A stretch of 64,000 nt of DNA, from assembly GCF_039544005.1 (NCBI RefSeq), contig NZ_BAABKV010000001.1, forward strand, positions 8,060,001 through 8,124,000, given 5' to 3'. The stretch's first letter is position 1, and the number at the start of each line of letters is the position of its first letter. The notes below the pieces were generated by a model that was not told where the DNA came from, searched no databases, and was given only the letters and a program-made list of their open reading frames with translations. Below, piece by piece: positions 15,634 to 23,997 of the stretch. The stretch is from Kitasatospora paranensis. GTDB lineage: Bacteria > Actinomycetota > Actinomycetes > Streptomycetales > Streptomycetaceae. The translations under genes and the position numbers were made by a program.

Positions 15634-17765
15634 TCATCGCCGAGTCGTGATCTCCACGTCCGGCGGGACGGTGATGGTGCACAGGCGCTTGGTGGCCCGG
15701 GTGAGGGCGACGTACAGGTCGCGCTCACCCCCGGGGCGGGCGGCGGTGATGCCGTCCGGGTCGACCACGAGGACGGCGTCGAACTCCAGGCCCCGCGCCT
15801 GTGAGGCCGGCACGAGTCGGGCGTGCTGTTCGACACCGGCGGCCGCGAGCTGCTCCGTCCGGCCGTCGGCGCAGATCACCCCGACCAACTCGCCCGGGTG
15901 CGCGATCTCCTGCTCGCGCAGCTCCCGCAGGAGGGTGGTGACGAGCGATCCGGGGGCGGAGGCGAGGGTGCGAGGCGACTCGCCGCGCCGGATCGACCGG
16001 ATCGGAGGCCGACCCGGGGCGATCCGGGCGAGCAGGTTCCCCGTGGTGGCGAGGATCTCCTGCGTCGTCCGGTAGCCGACGGTCAGGGTGCGCAGGTCGA
16101 AGGGCCGGCCGAGGTGCGGGCCGAGCGCCCCCTTCCAGTCGCGGGCCGCCGTCACCGGGCCTGCCTGGGCGAAATCCCCGACCAGTGTCATCGACCGGCC
16201 CGGGCAGCGGCGCAGGATCATCCGCCACTGCATGAAGGTGAGTTCCTGTGCCTCGTCGACGACGACGTGCCCGTAGACGCGTTCGGGCGGGCCGTCGACC
16301 AGGCTCGCCGCCTCGTCGAGCAGCGGCACATCGGCGTCCGTCCAGGACGGACCGGGCGCGCCGGGCGCACCGAACGCCCCGGACGCTCGCCGCAGCAGCG
16401 CGCGCTGGTCGTCGGTGAGCTGCCGCAGGTGAGCGGCGGCCGCGTCCCCGTCCGTGAGCAGGCCACGGACCACCTCGCCCGGCGTGAGCCGCGGCCACAG
16501 CTCCTCGACGGCCCGTTCGAGCGTGGCATCGTCCAGGAGGCCGGCGCGTACGGCGTCGGCGTCGAACTCGTCGGCACCCGTGGCCGGTGCGTCGTCGACA
16601 CCGAGGCGGCGCAGGTCCGCCGCCGCAACCCGGTCGAGGTCGAGGCCCGTCAGCTGGGCGACCTGTGCGTCGATCAGTTCCAGCGCCTCGGCCCCGCTGC
16701 GGGCGAGCTCCCGGACGAGGGCGTCGACGAGCAGCTCCTTGAACAGCCGGCGTGCCCGGTTGTGCGCGAGACCACCGGCCCGTGCCGACTCCCGCGCCCG
16801 GACGACCGCGCTCTCCGGCAGCCGGATCCACTCCTGTCCGACCTGGATGTCGAACCCGCCCCCGGCGCCTGCCGTGAGCGGACCGCAGAGGCCAGCGCGT
16901 CCGCCCATGCGGCACTCCCCTTCAGCCGTGCCACCTCGAAGCCGTCCACGGCGCCCGGTACGACGCCCGCCAGTTCCTCGCACGTCGCCAGGACGACGTC
17001 GTTCTCCCCGAGCGAGGGCAGGACCTGGCAGATGTAGTCGAGGAACCGGGCGTTCGGCCCGAGGACGAGCACGCCGCGCTCGGCCGCCTTCGGGAACGCG
17101 TACAACACGTAAGCGGCACGGTGCAGCGCCACCACCGTCTTGCCGGTGCCCGGACCGCCCTGCACCACCGTGACCCCGCGGTGCGGCGACCGGACGATCG
17201 CGTCCTGCTCCACCTGGAGCGTGGCGACCGCCGCGCCCATCCGCCCGGTGCGTCGCGCCCGGAGCGCCGCCGCCAACGGACCGTCACCGACCACGTCCTG
17301 CCCGCTCGGTGCGGAGCCGTCGAGCAGTTCGTCGCTCACCCCCACCACCGTGCGGCCCGCCAGGCGCAGATGACGCCGCCGCCGCAGCCCCATCGGGTGA
17401 ACCGTCGTCGCCTCGTAGAACGGACGCGCGGCCTCGGCCCGCCAGTCCACCAGCACCGGCAGCTCGTCCGAATCCCGCTGCAGCCCGAGGCGACCGATCC
17501 GCAGGACGGTCCCGTCCGTCAGGTCGATCCGGCCGAAGACCAGCCCGTCCCCGACTCCCTCCAGCCGGCGGACCTCTCCCGCCAGCCGCCCGGCCGCGAC
17601 CTCCCGCTCGTACACCCCGCCCGCGCCGTCGGACGGCGACGCGAGCACACCCGCCAGCTGCTCCCGCACGTCGGCCAGCCGCTCGTCGAGCAGCTCACCC
17701 ACGACGGAGACCTGCACGCGCTCACGCTCCACCTCGCGCGCGGCAGCATCATCGATCTGAGACAA
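15634..17765 (-). CDS. helD: HelD-like UvrD/Rep-family ATPase, frameshifted as sequenced
   Basis: The N-terminal part is SQIDDAAAREVERERVQVSV with a coiled-coil arm, then Walker A GGPGTGKTVVALHRAAYVLY near residue 200. After one extra base in the C5 run at 16859-16863 the frame continues FDIQVGQEWIRLPESAV, Walker B VVVDEAQELTFMQWRM, VGYRTTQEILATTGN and the helicase motif LYVALTRATKRL. The intended length is about 710 residues, normal for actinobacterial HelD. HelD proteins remodel and recycle RNA polymerase, and some give rifampicin tolerance. The TTG at 17765 is chosen because a GAGGGGG site lies 8 nt upstream; ATG 17837 in the same frame is the alternative. Confidence 0.82.
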
Positions 17766-17886
17766 GAAAGGGCCCCCTCGGCTCAACCCACCATCTGTCG
17801 AGGCGCCACTATGCAGAGGGATCCCGGAAAAGTACATATTGACCAAGCCGGGTGAAATGTGGCCTCGTTGCACCGGCCCGGGCCGG

Positions 17887-18372
17887 TCAGGCGGTCGGCG
17901 CCGCGAGCTCCGCGTTGGCGCGTTCGGTGACGAGCGCGAGGACGCGGCCGGCGGCGGCCAGGTCCTCGGCGGGGATGCCGCCCCAGATGCGGGCGCTGAC
18001 GGGGGCGGTCTCAGCGGCGACCGCGGCGAGGAGGCCGCGTCCCGCCTCCGTGGGGCGGAGGTGTGCGCCGTCCGCCACGATCAGGTGTTCGGCCAGCAGT
18101 TCGTCGAGCGCGGCGCGGATCTCGGCCGGGTCGGCCTTGAGGGAGCCACGGATCTGGGCGACGAGGTCCTCCGGCGTCTGCGGGGCGTCGGCCGTGACGA
18201 CGGCGCGCAGGGCGATCTGCTGCTGGAACGTGAGGCCGTGCCGGGCCAGGACGTGCTCCAGGACGCCGCGGGCGGCGTAGTGGGCCAGCCCGAGGGTGCG
18301 GGCGTCGGCAGCTGGTGCGGTGATGGGGGCTGCGGTGGTGGCGGGCGCGGTGCTGGATGCGGTGGCGGTCAT
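17887..18372 (-). CDS. Winged-helix protein, MarR-like companion
   Basis: The 161-residue product has an Ala/Thr-rich start followed by YAARGVLEHVLARHGLTFQQ, APQTPEDLVAQIRGSLKADP and LIVADGAHLRPTEAGRGLLA, a winged-helix-like layout ending in a helical tail. Its ATG overlaps the stop of the upstream MarR gene by four bases, so the two are co-translated. It may be a partner or a second regulator. It has no obvious catalytic residues. Confidence 0.7.
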   Translation of the reverse strand: MTATASSTAPATTAAPITAPAADARTLGLAHYAARGVLEHVLARHGLTFQQQIALRAVVTADAPQTPEDLVAQIRGSLKADPAEIRAALDELLAEHLIVADGAHLRPTEAGRGLLAAVAAETAPVSARIWGGIPAEDLAAAGRVLALVTERANAELAAPTA

Positions 18373-18862
18373 GGTGTTCTCCTCCGGGTGCTCTCGTCGT
18401 TCGGTGCGGATGGAGCGAGAGGTGCGTCGAGCAGGGTGATGAGCTCGTCGGTGAACGCCCGGGTCCGCGGGGCGTCGAGACCGCCGAGCGGCTCCAGCAA
18501 CTGCTGGAGCAAGTCCTGGACCGCCGCGACGGCCTGTTGCGTGACGGCCTCGCCCTGCTCGGTGAGGGCGAGTTGCACGGCCCGGGGGTCGCGGGGATCG
18601 CGGGTGCGCCCGATCAGGCCGGCCGACTCCAGGGCGCGCGCCAGCTTCGAGACGTACAGCGCCTCCAGGCCGGTGTGGTCGGCGAGCCGGCGTTGGCTGG
18701 GCCGCTCGCCGTCGCGCTGCATGCCGTACAGCGACGCGACCAGTGAGTACTGCGCGTGGGTGAGGCCCAGGGGGCCAGCGCGCGATCGACCGCGACCCGC
18801 CACTTGTTGGCGAGCCGCCACACGAGGAATCCGGGGGTCGGGCCCGGTGAACCCTTGCTCAT
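18369..18862 (-). CDS. MarR-family regulator, frameshifted as sequenced
   Basis: The N-terminus from ATG 18862 reads MSKGSPGPTPGFLVWRLANK WRVAVDRALAP. The rest is one frame over: LGLTHAQYSLVASLYGMQRD, QRRLADHTGLEALYVSKLAR and ALESAGLIGRTRDPRDPRAV, a complete MarR winged-helix with its beta-wing. One extra base in the G5 run at 18770-18774 joins them into 164 residues. A TAATCT -10 on the minus strand ends seven bases before the ATG, so translation is probably leaderless. A tandem 15-bp repeat upstream is a good candidate for its own operator. Confidence 0.8.
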
Positions 18863-18875
18863 GGCAGATAGATTA

Positions 18876-18905
18876 CATGGCTACTATGTCCATGGCTACT
18901 ATGTC
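18876..18905. repeat. Two adjacent 15-bp direct repeats upstream of the MarR gene
   Basis: CATGGCTACTATGTC occurs at 18876-18890 and again at 18891-18905 with no gap. Read on the minus strand each contains ACAT-N7-ATGT type half-sites, and they sit directly upstream of the -10 of the MarR gene. They are likely a duplicated operator. Confidence 0.65.
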
Positions 18906-19002
18906 CCGATGCCGCGCTCGCGGGGCCGGGCAGGGCGCGGGCGGTGCCGGGCGGCGACGCGGTGTGAGCCCGGAGCGAGCCTGCACTCCGGGCTCACGGG
19001 GC

Positions 19003-19593
19003 TCAGCGGGTGAGGGTGCGGAACGCGAGGTGCCGTCCGCGCCCCTGTGTCATGGCGAGAGCGAACCAGAGGCGCAGCACTCCGTCGACGGTGTCCTGCT
19101 GCCCGTCGCCGAGATGCACGGGTCGCAGCCCCACGGCGGTGATCAGGTCGTCGAGGGCGGCCCGATCGCCTTCCGGTGCGGAGTAGAACAGGTCGGCGGG
19201 GACGCCGTCGAAGACGGGATCGGCCAGGTTCTCGCCGCCGAGGGTGTTGAAGGCCCGGGCGTAGCGGGCCCCGGGTGCGAGGCGCCGGACGAGATCCGCG
19301 TGGTGGGCCACGGGCCCTGTGACGGTGTTGGCCGCGTCGACGACGAGCTTGCCGGTCAGTGCGGCGCCGTGGACGGTGAGGAGGTCTTCGACCGCGCCGG
19401 CGGGGACGGCGAGCACGACGGTGTCGGCGCTGGCCACGGCGTCAACGACGGTCGCCGTGGTTGCGCCGCTGTCCGCGGCGACCCCGTCGGTGCCGGGGTG
19501 GCGGGAGCCGAAGACGGTGGGGTGGCCGGCCCGGGCGAAGGCCCGGCCGAGGGTGCCCCCGATGAATCCGGTGCCGATGACTGCGGTGATCAT
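19003..19593 (-). CDS. NADPH-dependent F420 reductase-like dehydrogenase
   Basis: The 196-residue product begins MITAVIGTGFIGGTLGRAFA, a Rossmann GxGxxG motif, followed by VFGSRHPGTD and VASADTVVLAVPAGAVEDLL, then ARAFNTLGGENLADPVFDG. This is the F420_oxidored (PF03807) pattern, but such short proteins often act as generic NAD(P)H oxidoreductases and not as true F420 reductases. It lies 29 bp downstream of the DJ-1/PfpI gene on the same strand, probably one transcript under the MarR-PDZ regulator. Confidence 0.85.
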   Translation of the reverse strand: MITAVIGTGFIGGTLGRAFARAGHPTVFGSRHPGTDGVAADSGATTATVVDAVASADTVVLAVPAGAVEDLLTVHGAALTGKLVVDAANTVTGPVAHHADLVRRLAPGARYARAFNTLGGENLADPVFDGVPADLFYSAPEGDRAALDDLITAVGLRPVHLGDGQQDTVDGVLRLWFALAMTQGRGRHLAFRTLTR

Positions 19594-19622
19594 GTTGGTC
19601 TCCTGGTGGGACGACGGGTGGG

Positions 19623-20405
19623 TCAGACGCCGATGGCGGCGATGACGGCCTGGGCGACCTTGCGGCCGGAGTACTGCTGCTGGCCGGTGATCAGCCGGCC
19701 GTCACGTACGGCGAACGGCTTGAACAGCCCGGCGCCGACGAAGTTCGCGCCGCGCCCGCGCAGGGCGTCCTCCACGCGCCAGGGCATGATCTGCACCCCA
19801 GCGGCCCGGTCGCTGTACTCCTCCTCGATGTTGGAGAAGCCGGTGACGGTGCGGCCGGCGACCAGCGGTGTGCCGTCGCCGAGCTCGCAGTCCACCAGGG
19901 CGGCGACGCCGTGACAGTAGGCGGCCACGACCTTCTCGGCCTCCCAGAAGGTGCGGACGGTCCGGTGGAGGGAGGCGTTGTCGCGGAAGGTGAACATCGG
20001 GGACTGCCCGCCGGCGATCAGCACCGCCTCGAACCGGGAGAGGTCCAGGGAGTCCAGCGAGGGCGTGTCCCGGAGCAGAGCGGCGAGCTCCGGAGTGTGG
20101 ACGAAGCCCATCGTGATCAGGTCGTCGGCGGACCACCGGGACGCGTCGCGCGGGTCGGACAGGGCGTCCATCTCCACGCTGCCGCCGGCCGGGGAGGCGA
20201 CGGTGACCCGGAAGCCCGCCTCCGTCAGCTCGTAGTAGGGGTGGGTGAGCTCGGCGCCCCAGAAGCCGACCGGCCAGCCGTTATTGCTGCTGATCGTGGG
20301 GTTGGCGACGACGATGAGGACCTCGCGGGCACGGTCGGTGAGGGAGTCGACGCGCATGCGGTGGTCGGACGCCGCGGCCGCGACGTCGGCCTTGGTCTCG
20401 GACAT
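19623..20405 (-). CDS. DJ-1/PfpI-family protein (class I glutamine amidotransferase-like)
   Basis: The 260-residue product has the family's catalytic layout: Glu in PVGFWGAELTHPYYELTEAG at about residues 45-64, and the nucleophile elbow AYCHGVAALVDC with Cys at about 164. HchA/Hsp31-like relatives have glyoxalase III or deglycase activity on reactive aldehydes. The ATG at 20405 has GGAGG 9 nt upstream. It is divergent from the MarR-PDZ gene across a strong palindromic operator, which suggests induction by a reactive electrophile. Confidence 0.85.
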   Translation of the reverse strand: MSETKADVAAAASDHRMRVDSLTDRAREVLIVVANPTISSNNGWPVGFWGAELTHPYYELTEAGFRVTVASPAGGSVEMDALSDPRDASRWSADDLITMGFVHTPELAALLRDTPSLDSLDLSRFEAVLIAGGQSPMFTFRDNASLHRTVRTFWEAEKVVAAYCHGVAALVDCELGDGTPLVAGRTVTGFSNIEEEYSDRAAGVQIMPWRVEDALRGRGANFVGAGLFKPFAVRDGRLITGQQQYSGRKVAQAVIAAIGV

Positions 20406-20432
20406 GACGGGGAACCTCCATGAGTGACAGGG

Positions 20433-20463
20433 TTGCTTGGACCCTTTGCTTGAGTCCAAGCAA
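20433..20463. promoter_or_regulatory. Operator of the MarR-PDZ regulator
   Basis: TTGCTTGGAC (20433-20442) and GTCCAAGCAA (20454-20463) form a perfect 10-bp inverted repeat. A third half-site TTGCTTG (20446-20452) lies between, so the regulator could bind two overlapping dyads. The site is in the 93-bp divergent spacer. TAGTCT at 20487-20492 is the -10 for the regulator gene, ending six bases before its GTG. Confidence 0.7.
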
Positions 20464-20498
20464 TCGTGCCATGGGAAGAATTCCCGTAGTCTGGATCC

Positions 20499-21323
20499 GT
20501 GAACGATCCGACGCCGGAGCCCGCCGCCCGCGACAGCGTGGACGCCATCCTCGACCAGTGGCGGAAGGAACGCCCGGACCTGCAGGTCGCGCCCGTCGGC
20601 GTCATCACCCGCCTGGCCCGGGTCCGCGCACACCTGGACGGCGCACTCACCGAAGTCTTCGACGGGTTCGACCTGACCCCGGCCGACTTCCAGGTCCTCG
20701 TCGTCCTCCGCCGCGCCGGCGCCCCCTACCGCCTCGGGCAGGCCCGGCTCATGGCTGCCCTCGGCCTGACCTCGGGCACCGTCAGCGTGCGGATGTCCCG
20801 CCTGGAGGCACGCGGCGTCGTGCTGCGGGAGGCCGACCCCGACGACAAGCGCACGTTCACCGTCCGTCTCACCGCGCTCGGCGAGGAGCTCTTCGACCGG
20901 ATCGCTCCCGTGCATCTGCAGGGCGAGGACCGCCTGCTGTCCGCACTCCACCCCGACGAGCAGCTGCACCTCGCCGACCTGCTGCGCAAGCTCCTCGGCT
21001 CCTACGAACAGACCGGGCCGCAGGCCGTGCGCATCTGGGGCATGCGGGTGGAACCCGCCCACCTCGCCCGCGCGCGCCGTGCCGCCGTGGGCCTGTCCGA
21101 CCGCGCCGGGCTGCTGGTTGCCGACGTCACCCCCGCCGGCCCCGCCGCCCTCGCCGGCATCGCCGCCGGCGACCTCGTCGTCGCCACTGTGCACGGCGCC
21201 GTCCGCAGCCCGCAGGACCTGCCGCTGCAGAGCGGCGAACCCGTCGAACTGACGCTCCTGCGCGGCGAGGAACGGATCCGCGCCCTCATCGCGCCGTCGG
21301 CAGCGACCGAGGCCCGCTCGTGA
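20499..21323 (+). CDS. MarR-family regulator with a C-terminal PDZ domain
   Basis: Of 274 residues, about 30-165 form a MarR winged helix (VITRLARVRAHLDGALTEVF ... LMAALGLTSGTVSVRMSRLE ... READPDDKRTFTVRLTALGE). The last 80 residues look like a PDZ domain: RAGLLVADVTPAGPAALAGI AAGDLVVATVHGAVRSPQDL. PDZ modules bind peptide C-termini, so a peptide or protein ligand may act on DNA binding. The start is GTG 20499, apparently leaderless. The stop overlaps the next start (GTGA), tying it to a TMEM175 channel. It probably represses the divergent DJ-1/dehydrogenase pair. Confidence 0.8.
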   Translation: MNDPTPEPAARDSVDAILDQWRKERPDLQVAPVGVITRLARVRAHLDGALTEVFDGFDLTPADFQVLVVLRRAGAPYRLGQARLMAALGLTSGTVSVRMSRLEARGVVLREADPDDKRTFTVRLTALGEELFDRIAPVHLQGEDRLLSALHPDEQLHLADLLRKLLGSYEQTGPQAVRIWGMRVEPAHLARARRAAVGLSDRAGLLVADVTPAGPAALAGIAAGDLVVATVHGAVRSPQDLPLQSGEPVELTLLRGEERIRALIAPSAATEARS

Positions 21324-21997
21324 GCGGGCACGAGGAACACCCCGTCGACGACCGGGCCGGGGCTGCCCCGACCACCCTGGCCACCGGACGTCTCGAAGCC
21401 TTCAGCGACGGCGTCATCGCGGTGGCCGCCACCCTGCTCGTCCTGGACATCAAGACCCCCGAGGGGAGCGATGCCCTCTGGCCCTTCCTCGGCCACCAAC
21501 TCCCCACCCTCGCCGCCTACGTGACCTCCTTCCTCACCATCCTGATCTTCTGGGTCAACCACCACGCCCTCTTCCACGCCGTGGACCGCGCCGACCGCAC
21601 CACCCTGTTCCTCAACGGTGTCCTGCTGCTGACCGTCACCTTCATCTCCTACGCCACGTCCGTCCTGGGCCACGCCCTGCAGACGGGCCACAACGACAGC
21701 GCCGCCGCGATCCTCTACGCGCTCACCCTCGCCGCCGCAGCCTCGTGCTTCGTGGCCCTCTGGCTGCACCTCGGCCGCCACCGCGAGCTGCTCTCCCCGC
21801 AGGCCCGGCCCCGCGTACGGGCCGCGCTGCGCCGCAGCGTCACCGGCCCGGTCCTCTACACCACGGCCGCGCTGCTCGCCCTGGCCAGCCCGCCCGCCTC
21901 GCTGGCCCTCGACGCGGGCGTCGCCGTGTACTTCGTGGCTCTCCCCGCCCATCTGCGGAACCGGCCCCCGAGGCGCGACCCGCAGCCACCCGCCTGA
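21320..21997 (+). CDS. TMEM175-family potassium channel homologue
   Basis: The 225-residue membrane protein carries the family signature RLEAFSDGVIAVAATLLVLD at about residues 25-44, with FSDG at the start of helix 1. Helices follow in LAAYVTSFLTILIFWVNHHA, LFLNGVLLLTVTFISYATSV and three more hydrophobic segments, six in all. Prokaryotic TMEM175 proteins form tetrameric K+ channels. The GTG start overlaps the MarR-PDZ stop by four bases. The linkage of a channel to a stress-type MarR operon is unusual. Confidence 0.85.
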   Translation: MSGHEEHPVDDRAGAAPTTLATGRLEAFSDGVIAVAATLLVLDIKTPEGSDALWPFLGHQLPTLAAYVTSFLTILIFWVNHHALFHAVDRADRTTLFLNGVLLLTVTFISYATSVLGHALQTGHNDSAAAILYALTLAAAASCFVALWLHLGRHRELLSPQARPRVRAALRRSVTGPVLYTTAALLALASPPASLALDAGVAVYFVALPAHLRNRPPRRDPQPPA

Positions 21998-22086
21998 GGA
22001 GCTGGGACGGCAGCCGTGCGAAGGCCGCGGGTCGGACGCGGGGCTTCGTAGGATGGCGGGCGAAGGTCGTCGTTCGCGGGGGAACT

Positions 22087-22851
22087 GTGCAGGAGCGGGT
22101 CGCGGTGGTGTCCGGCGGTGGGACGGGGATCGGCAGGGCGATCGCCCGTCGACTCGCGGGCGACGGCTACCGGGTGGTGATCGTGGGGCGGCGGGCCGAG
22201 GTGCTGGAGCAGGCCCGGGCGGAGATCGAGGCCGAGACCGGCGCGGGCCGGGTGGTGCCGCTGCGTGCGGATCTGACCGACGCCGGGCAGGTGGCACGGG
22301 TCGCGACCGCGATCGCCGCGCTGGGGCCGGTGGACGTCCTGGTCAACAACGCAGGTGCGGTGATCACCGCACCTGCGGACGACGGCCTGGCGGCCCTCGC
22401 CGAGTCCTGGCGGCGCGACCTGGACACCAACCTGCTGACGGCCGTCCTGCTGACCACGGCTCTCCAGCCGCACCTGCGGCGCCCCGGTGGGCGCCTGATC
22501 GTGATCAGCTCCGCCGCCGCCCAGCGCGGCGGCGCCGGTCCGCACTCGGCCGGCTCCTACGCCGCCGCGAAGGCCGCGCTGCACGGCTGGGCCTTCGGTC
22601 TGGCCCGTCTGCTCGGCCCTGAGGGCATCACCGTCAACGTCCTCGCCCCCGGCTACGTCGCCGACACCGAGATCTTCGGCGACCGCTGGAGCGAGCGGTT
22701 CCACGCCGAGAAGATCGCCGACACCCTGGTCGGCCGCGCCGGCACCCCGGACGACGTCGCCGCGGCCGTCGCCTACATCGCCTCCCCGGCAGCCGGATAC
22801 CTGACCGGCCAGGTGATCGGCCTCAACGGCGGCGCCGTCCTGGGACGCTAG
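22087..22851 (+). CDS. Short-chain dehydrogenase/reductase
   Basis: The 254-residue classical SDR has the cofactor motif VSGGGTGIGRAIARRLAG (TGxxxGxG variant) at about residues 8-25, followed by VDVLVNNAGA. Active-site Ser lies in VISSAAAQRGGAG, with YAAAKAALHGWAFGLAR giving the YxxxK pair at about 158-162. The C-terminus, AGYLTGQVIGLNGGAVLG, matches FabG-like members. GTG 22087 has GGGGGA a few bases upstream. A perfect 26-bp palindrome lies inside the gene at 22351-22376, over the VNNAGA region. Confidence 0.9.
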   Translation: MQERVAVVSGGGTGIGRAIARRLAGDGYRVVIVGRRAEVLEQARAEIEAETGAGRVVPLRADLTDAGQVARVATAIAALGPVDVLVNNAGAVITAPADDGLAALAESWRRDLDTNLLTAVLLTTALQPHLRRPGGRLIVISSAAAQRGGAGPHSAGSYAAAKAALHGWAFGLARLLGPEGITVNVLAPGYVADTEIFGDRWSERFHAEKIADTLVGRAGTPDDVAAAVAYIASPAAGYLTGQVIGLNGGAVLGR

Positions 22852-22927
22852 GGATAGTCGGACAAGCCCCGGGGCTGGTCCGACGGCCCGGCCCGCTGTC
22901 CGCAGGCCGGGCCCCGGTCACCGGCGG

Positions 22928-23323
22928 TCAGCAGGTGAAGTCGACCAGGCGGAACGTGGCGTAGTGGTCGGAGGTGTAGTAGTCCTCCTGGTAGTCCTCG
23001 CCGGTGATGATGCGTCGGGCGCCTCTCGTCGGCGAGCCGGGCGTGACGACGGTGTACTCGTGGTAGTAGCCGTAGGGCTCGGCGGGCAGGACGCCCTCCC
23101 GGTTCTGGAAGACGACGCCGTCCTGTGCGTAGGGGAAGGGGCCGTCGCTGTCGATCAGGTCGAGGGTGTGGTCGGCCTGGCTGGGCAGCGCGGAGAGACA
23201 GACGCTGCCGCTGACGGCGGCATGGGCGTCCGCAGCGGCGAAGGCGGTGGGGGCCAGCGCCAGTACGGCGGCGGTGGCGAGGGAGGCGGCGCGGCGGTTC
23301 CACGCGCGTAGAGTGTTCATCAT
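22928..23323 (-). CDS. Secreted guanyl-specific ribonuclease (RNase Sa family)
   Basis: The 131-residue precursor has a Sec signal peptide ending near AAADAHA. The mature part reads VSGSVCLSALPSQADHTLDL, DGPFPYAQDGVVFQNREG, YGYYHEYTVVTPG, TRGARRIITGEDYQEDYY and SDHYATFRLVDFTC, nearly the RNase Sa sequence. By that alignment the catalytic Glu is in YHEY, the Arg residues in TRGARR, the His in DHYATF, and two Cys (VCLSAL, DFTC) form the known disulfide. It would cleave RNA 3' of G outside the cell. No barstar-like inhibitor gene is visible nearby. Confidence 0.93.
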   Translation of the reverse strand: MMNTLRAWNRRAASLATAAVLALAPTAFAAADAHAAVSGSVCLSALPSQADHTLDLIDSDGPFPYAQDGVVFQNREGVLPAEPYGYYHEYTVVTPGSPTRGARRIITGEDYQEDYYTSDHYATFRLVDFTC

Positions 23324-23531
23324 ACCGGCAGTCTGACGGGGTGTCGGAACGCCTCGAAAGGGCCATGACAACTGTTCATGAAGGCTCCACCGGCCGGGAA
23401 CCGGTCCGACGGTCGCCGTACCGCGGTGCATCGCTTTCCCGCGTTCGGCGGTGGATCCGCCTTCGGGTGCCGGGCTCCTCGGCTGTGCCGGCCCGGGCCT
23501 CGCCGTCCGCGCGCCCGCGGTCGAGTCCGTG

Positions 23532-23726
23532 CTACTCGTCCGTGTAGGTCGCCTCGGGATTCTGTTCCGCGAAGGACACGCCCGGATCCGGGGCCAGGCC
23601 CGCCGCCACGCGGTCCTGCTCGGTGAGCTCCTGGAGCTGGTCGTCGTCCGGGCGCCGCGGCATGCCGCGGCCGTGGCCGGTACCTTCGTCGCCCTCGACG
23701 GCCTTGTTCGACTTGTGGTGCGACAT
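23532..23726 (-). CDS. Small hydrophilic protein of unknown function
   Basis: The 64-residue charged protein begins MSHHKSNKAVEGDEGTGHGR, contains DDDQLQELTEQDRVAAGLAP and ends NPEATYTDE. ATG 23726 is preceded by a clear GGAGGAG site. It has no Cys, no membrane segment and no recognised domain. The GGAGGAG site and good codon usage support it as real. Confidence 0.6.
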   Translation of the reverse strand: MSHHKSNKAVEGDEGTGHGRGMPRRPDDDQLQELTEQDRVAAGLAPDPGVSFAEQNPEATYTDE

Positions 23727-23997
23727 GGCTCCTCCGTGCCAGGAGAACCCCCGTCCCACCCTTGCTCGGTGCCCGGACGCCCGCAACCGCGGCGGGACGC
23801 ACGCTGCGGGACACCGGTGGCAGCGCGTGGAAGGACGGCCCCGTACGGTGTCGCCCGCTGTCCCGGCCGGGGCCGTCCCGCCCGGTTTCCCCGCGCCCCG
23901 TCGGGCGTCGGGTGTCCCGCTGGACGAGAATTGCGGTGCGAGGTGCCGTCCTGGTCAGGGCGATCGAGGCAGTCCCGCCACCACCACGGGAGCAGCA

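Noticed and set aside
18876..18905. Possible CRISPR-like repeat
   Set aside because: There are only two adjacent 15-bp copies with no spacer, placed at a MarR promoter, so an operator is far more likely.
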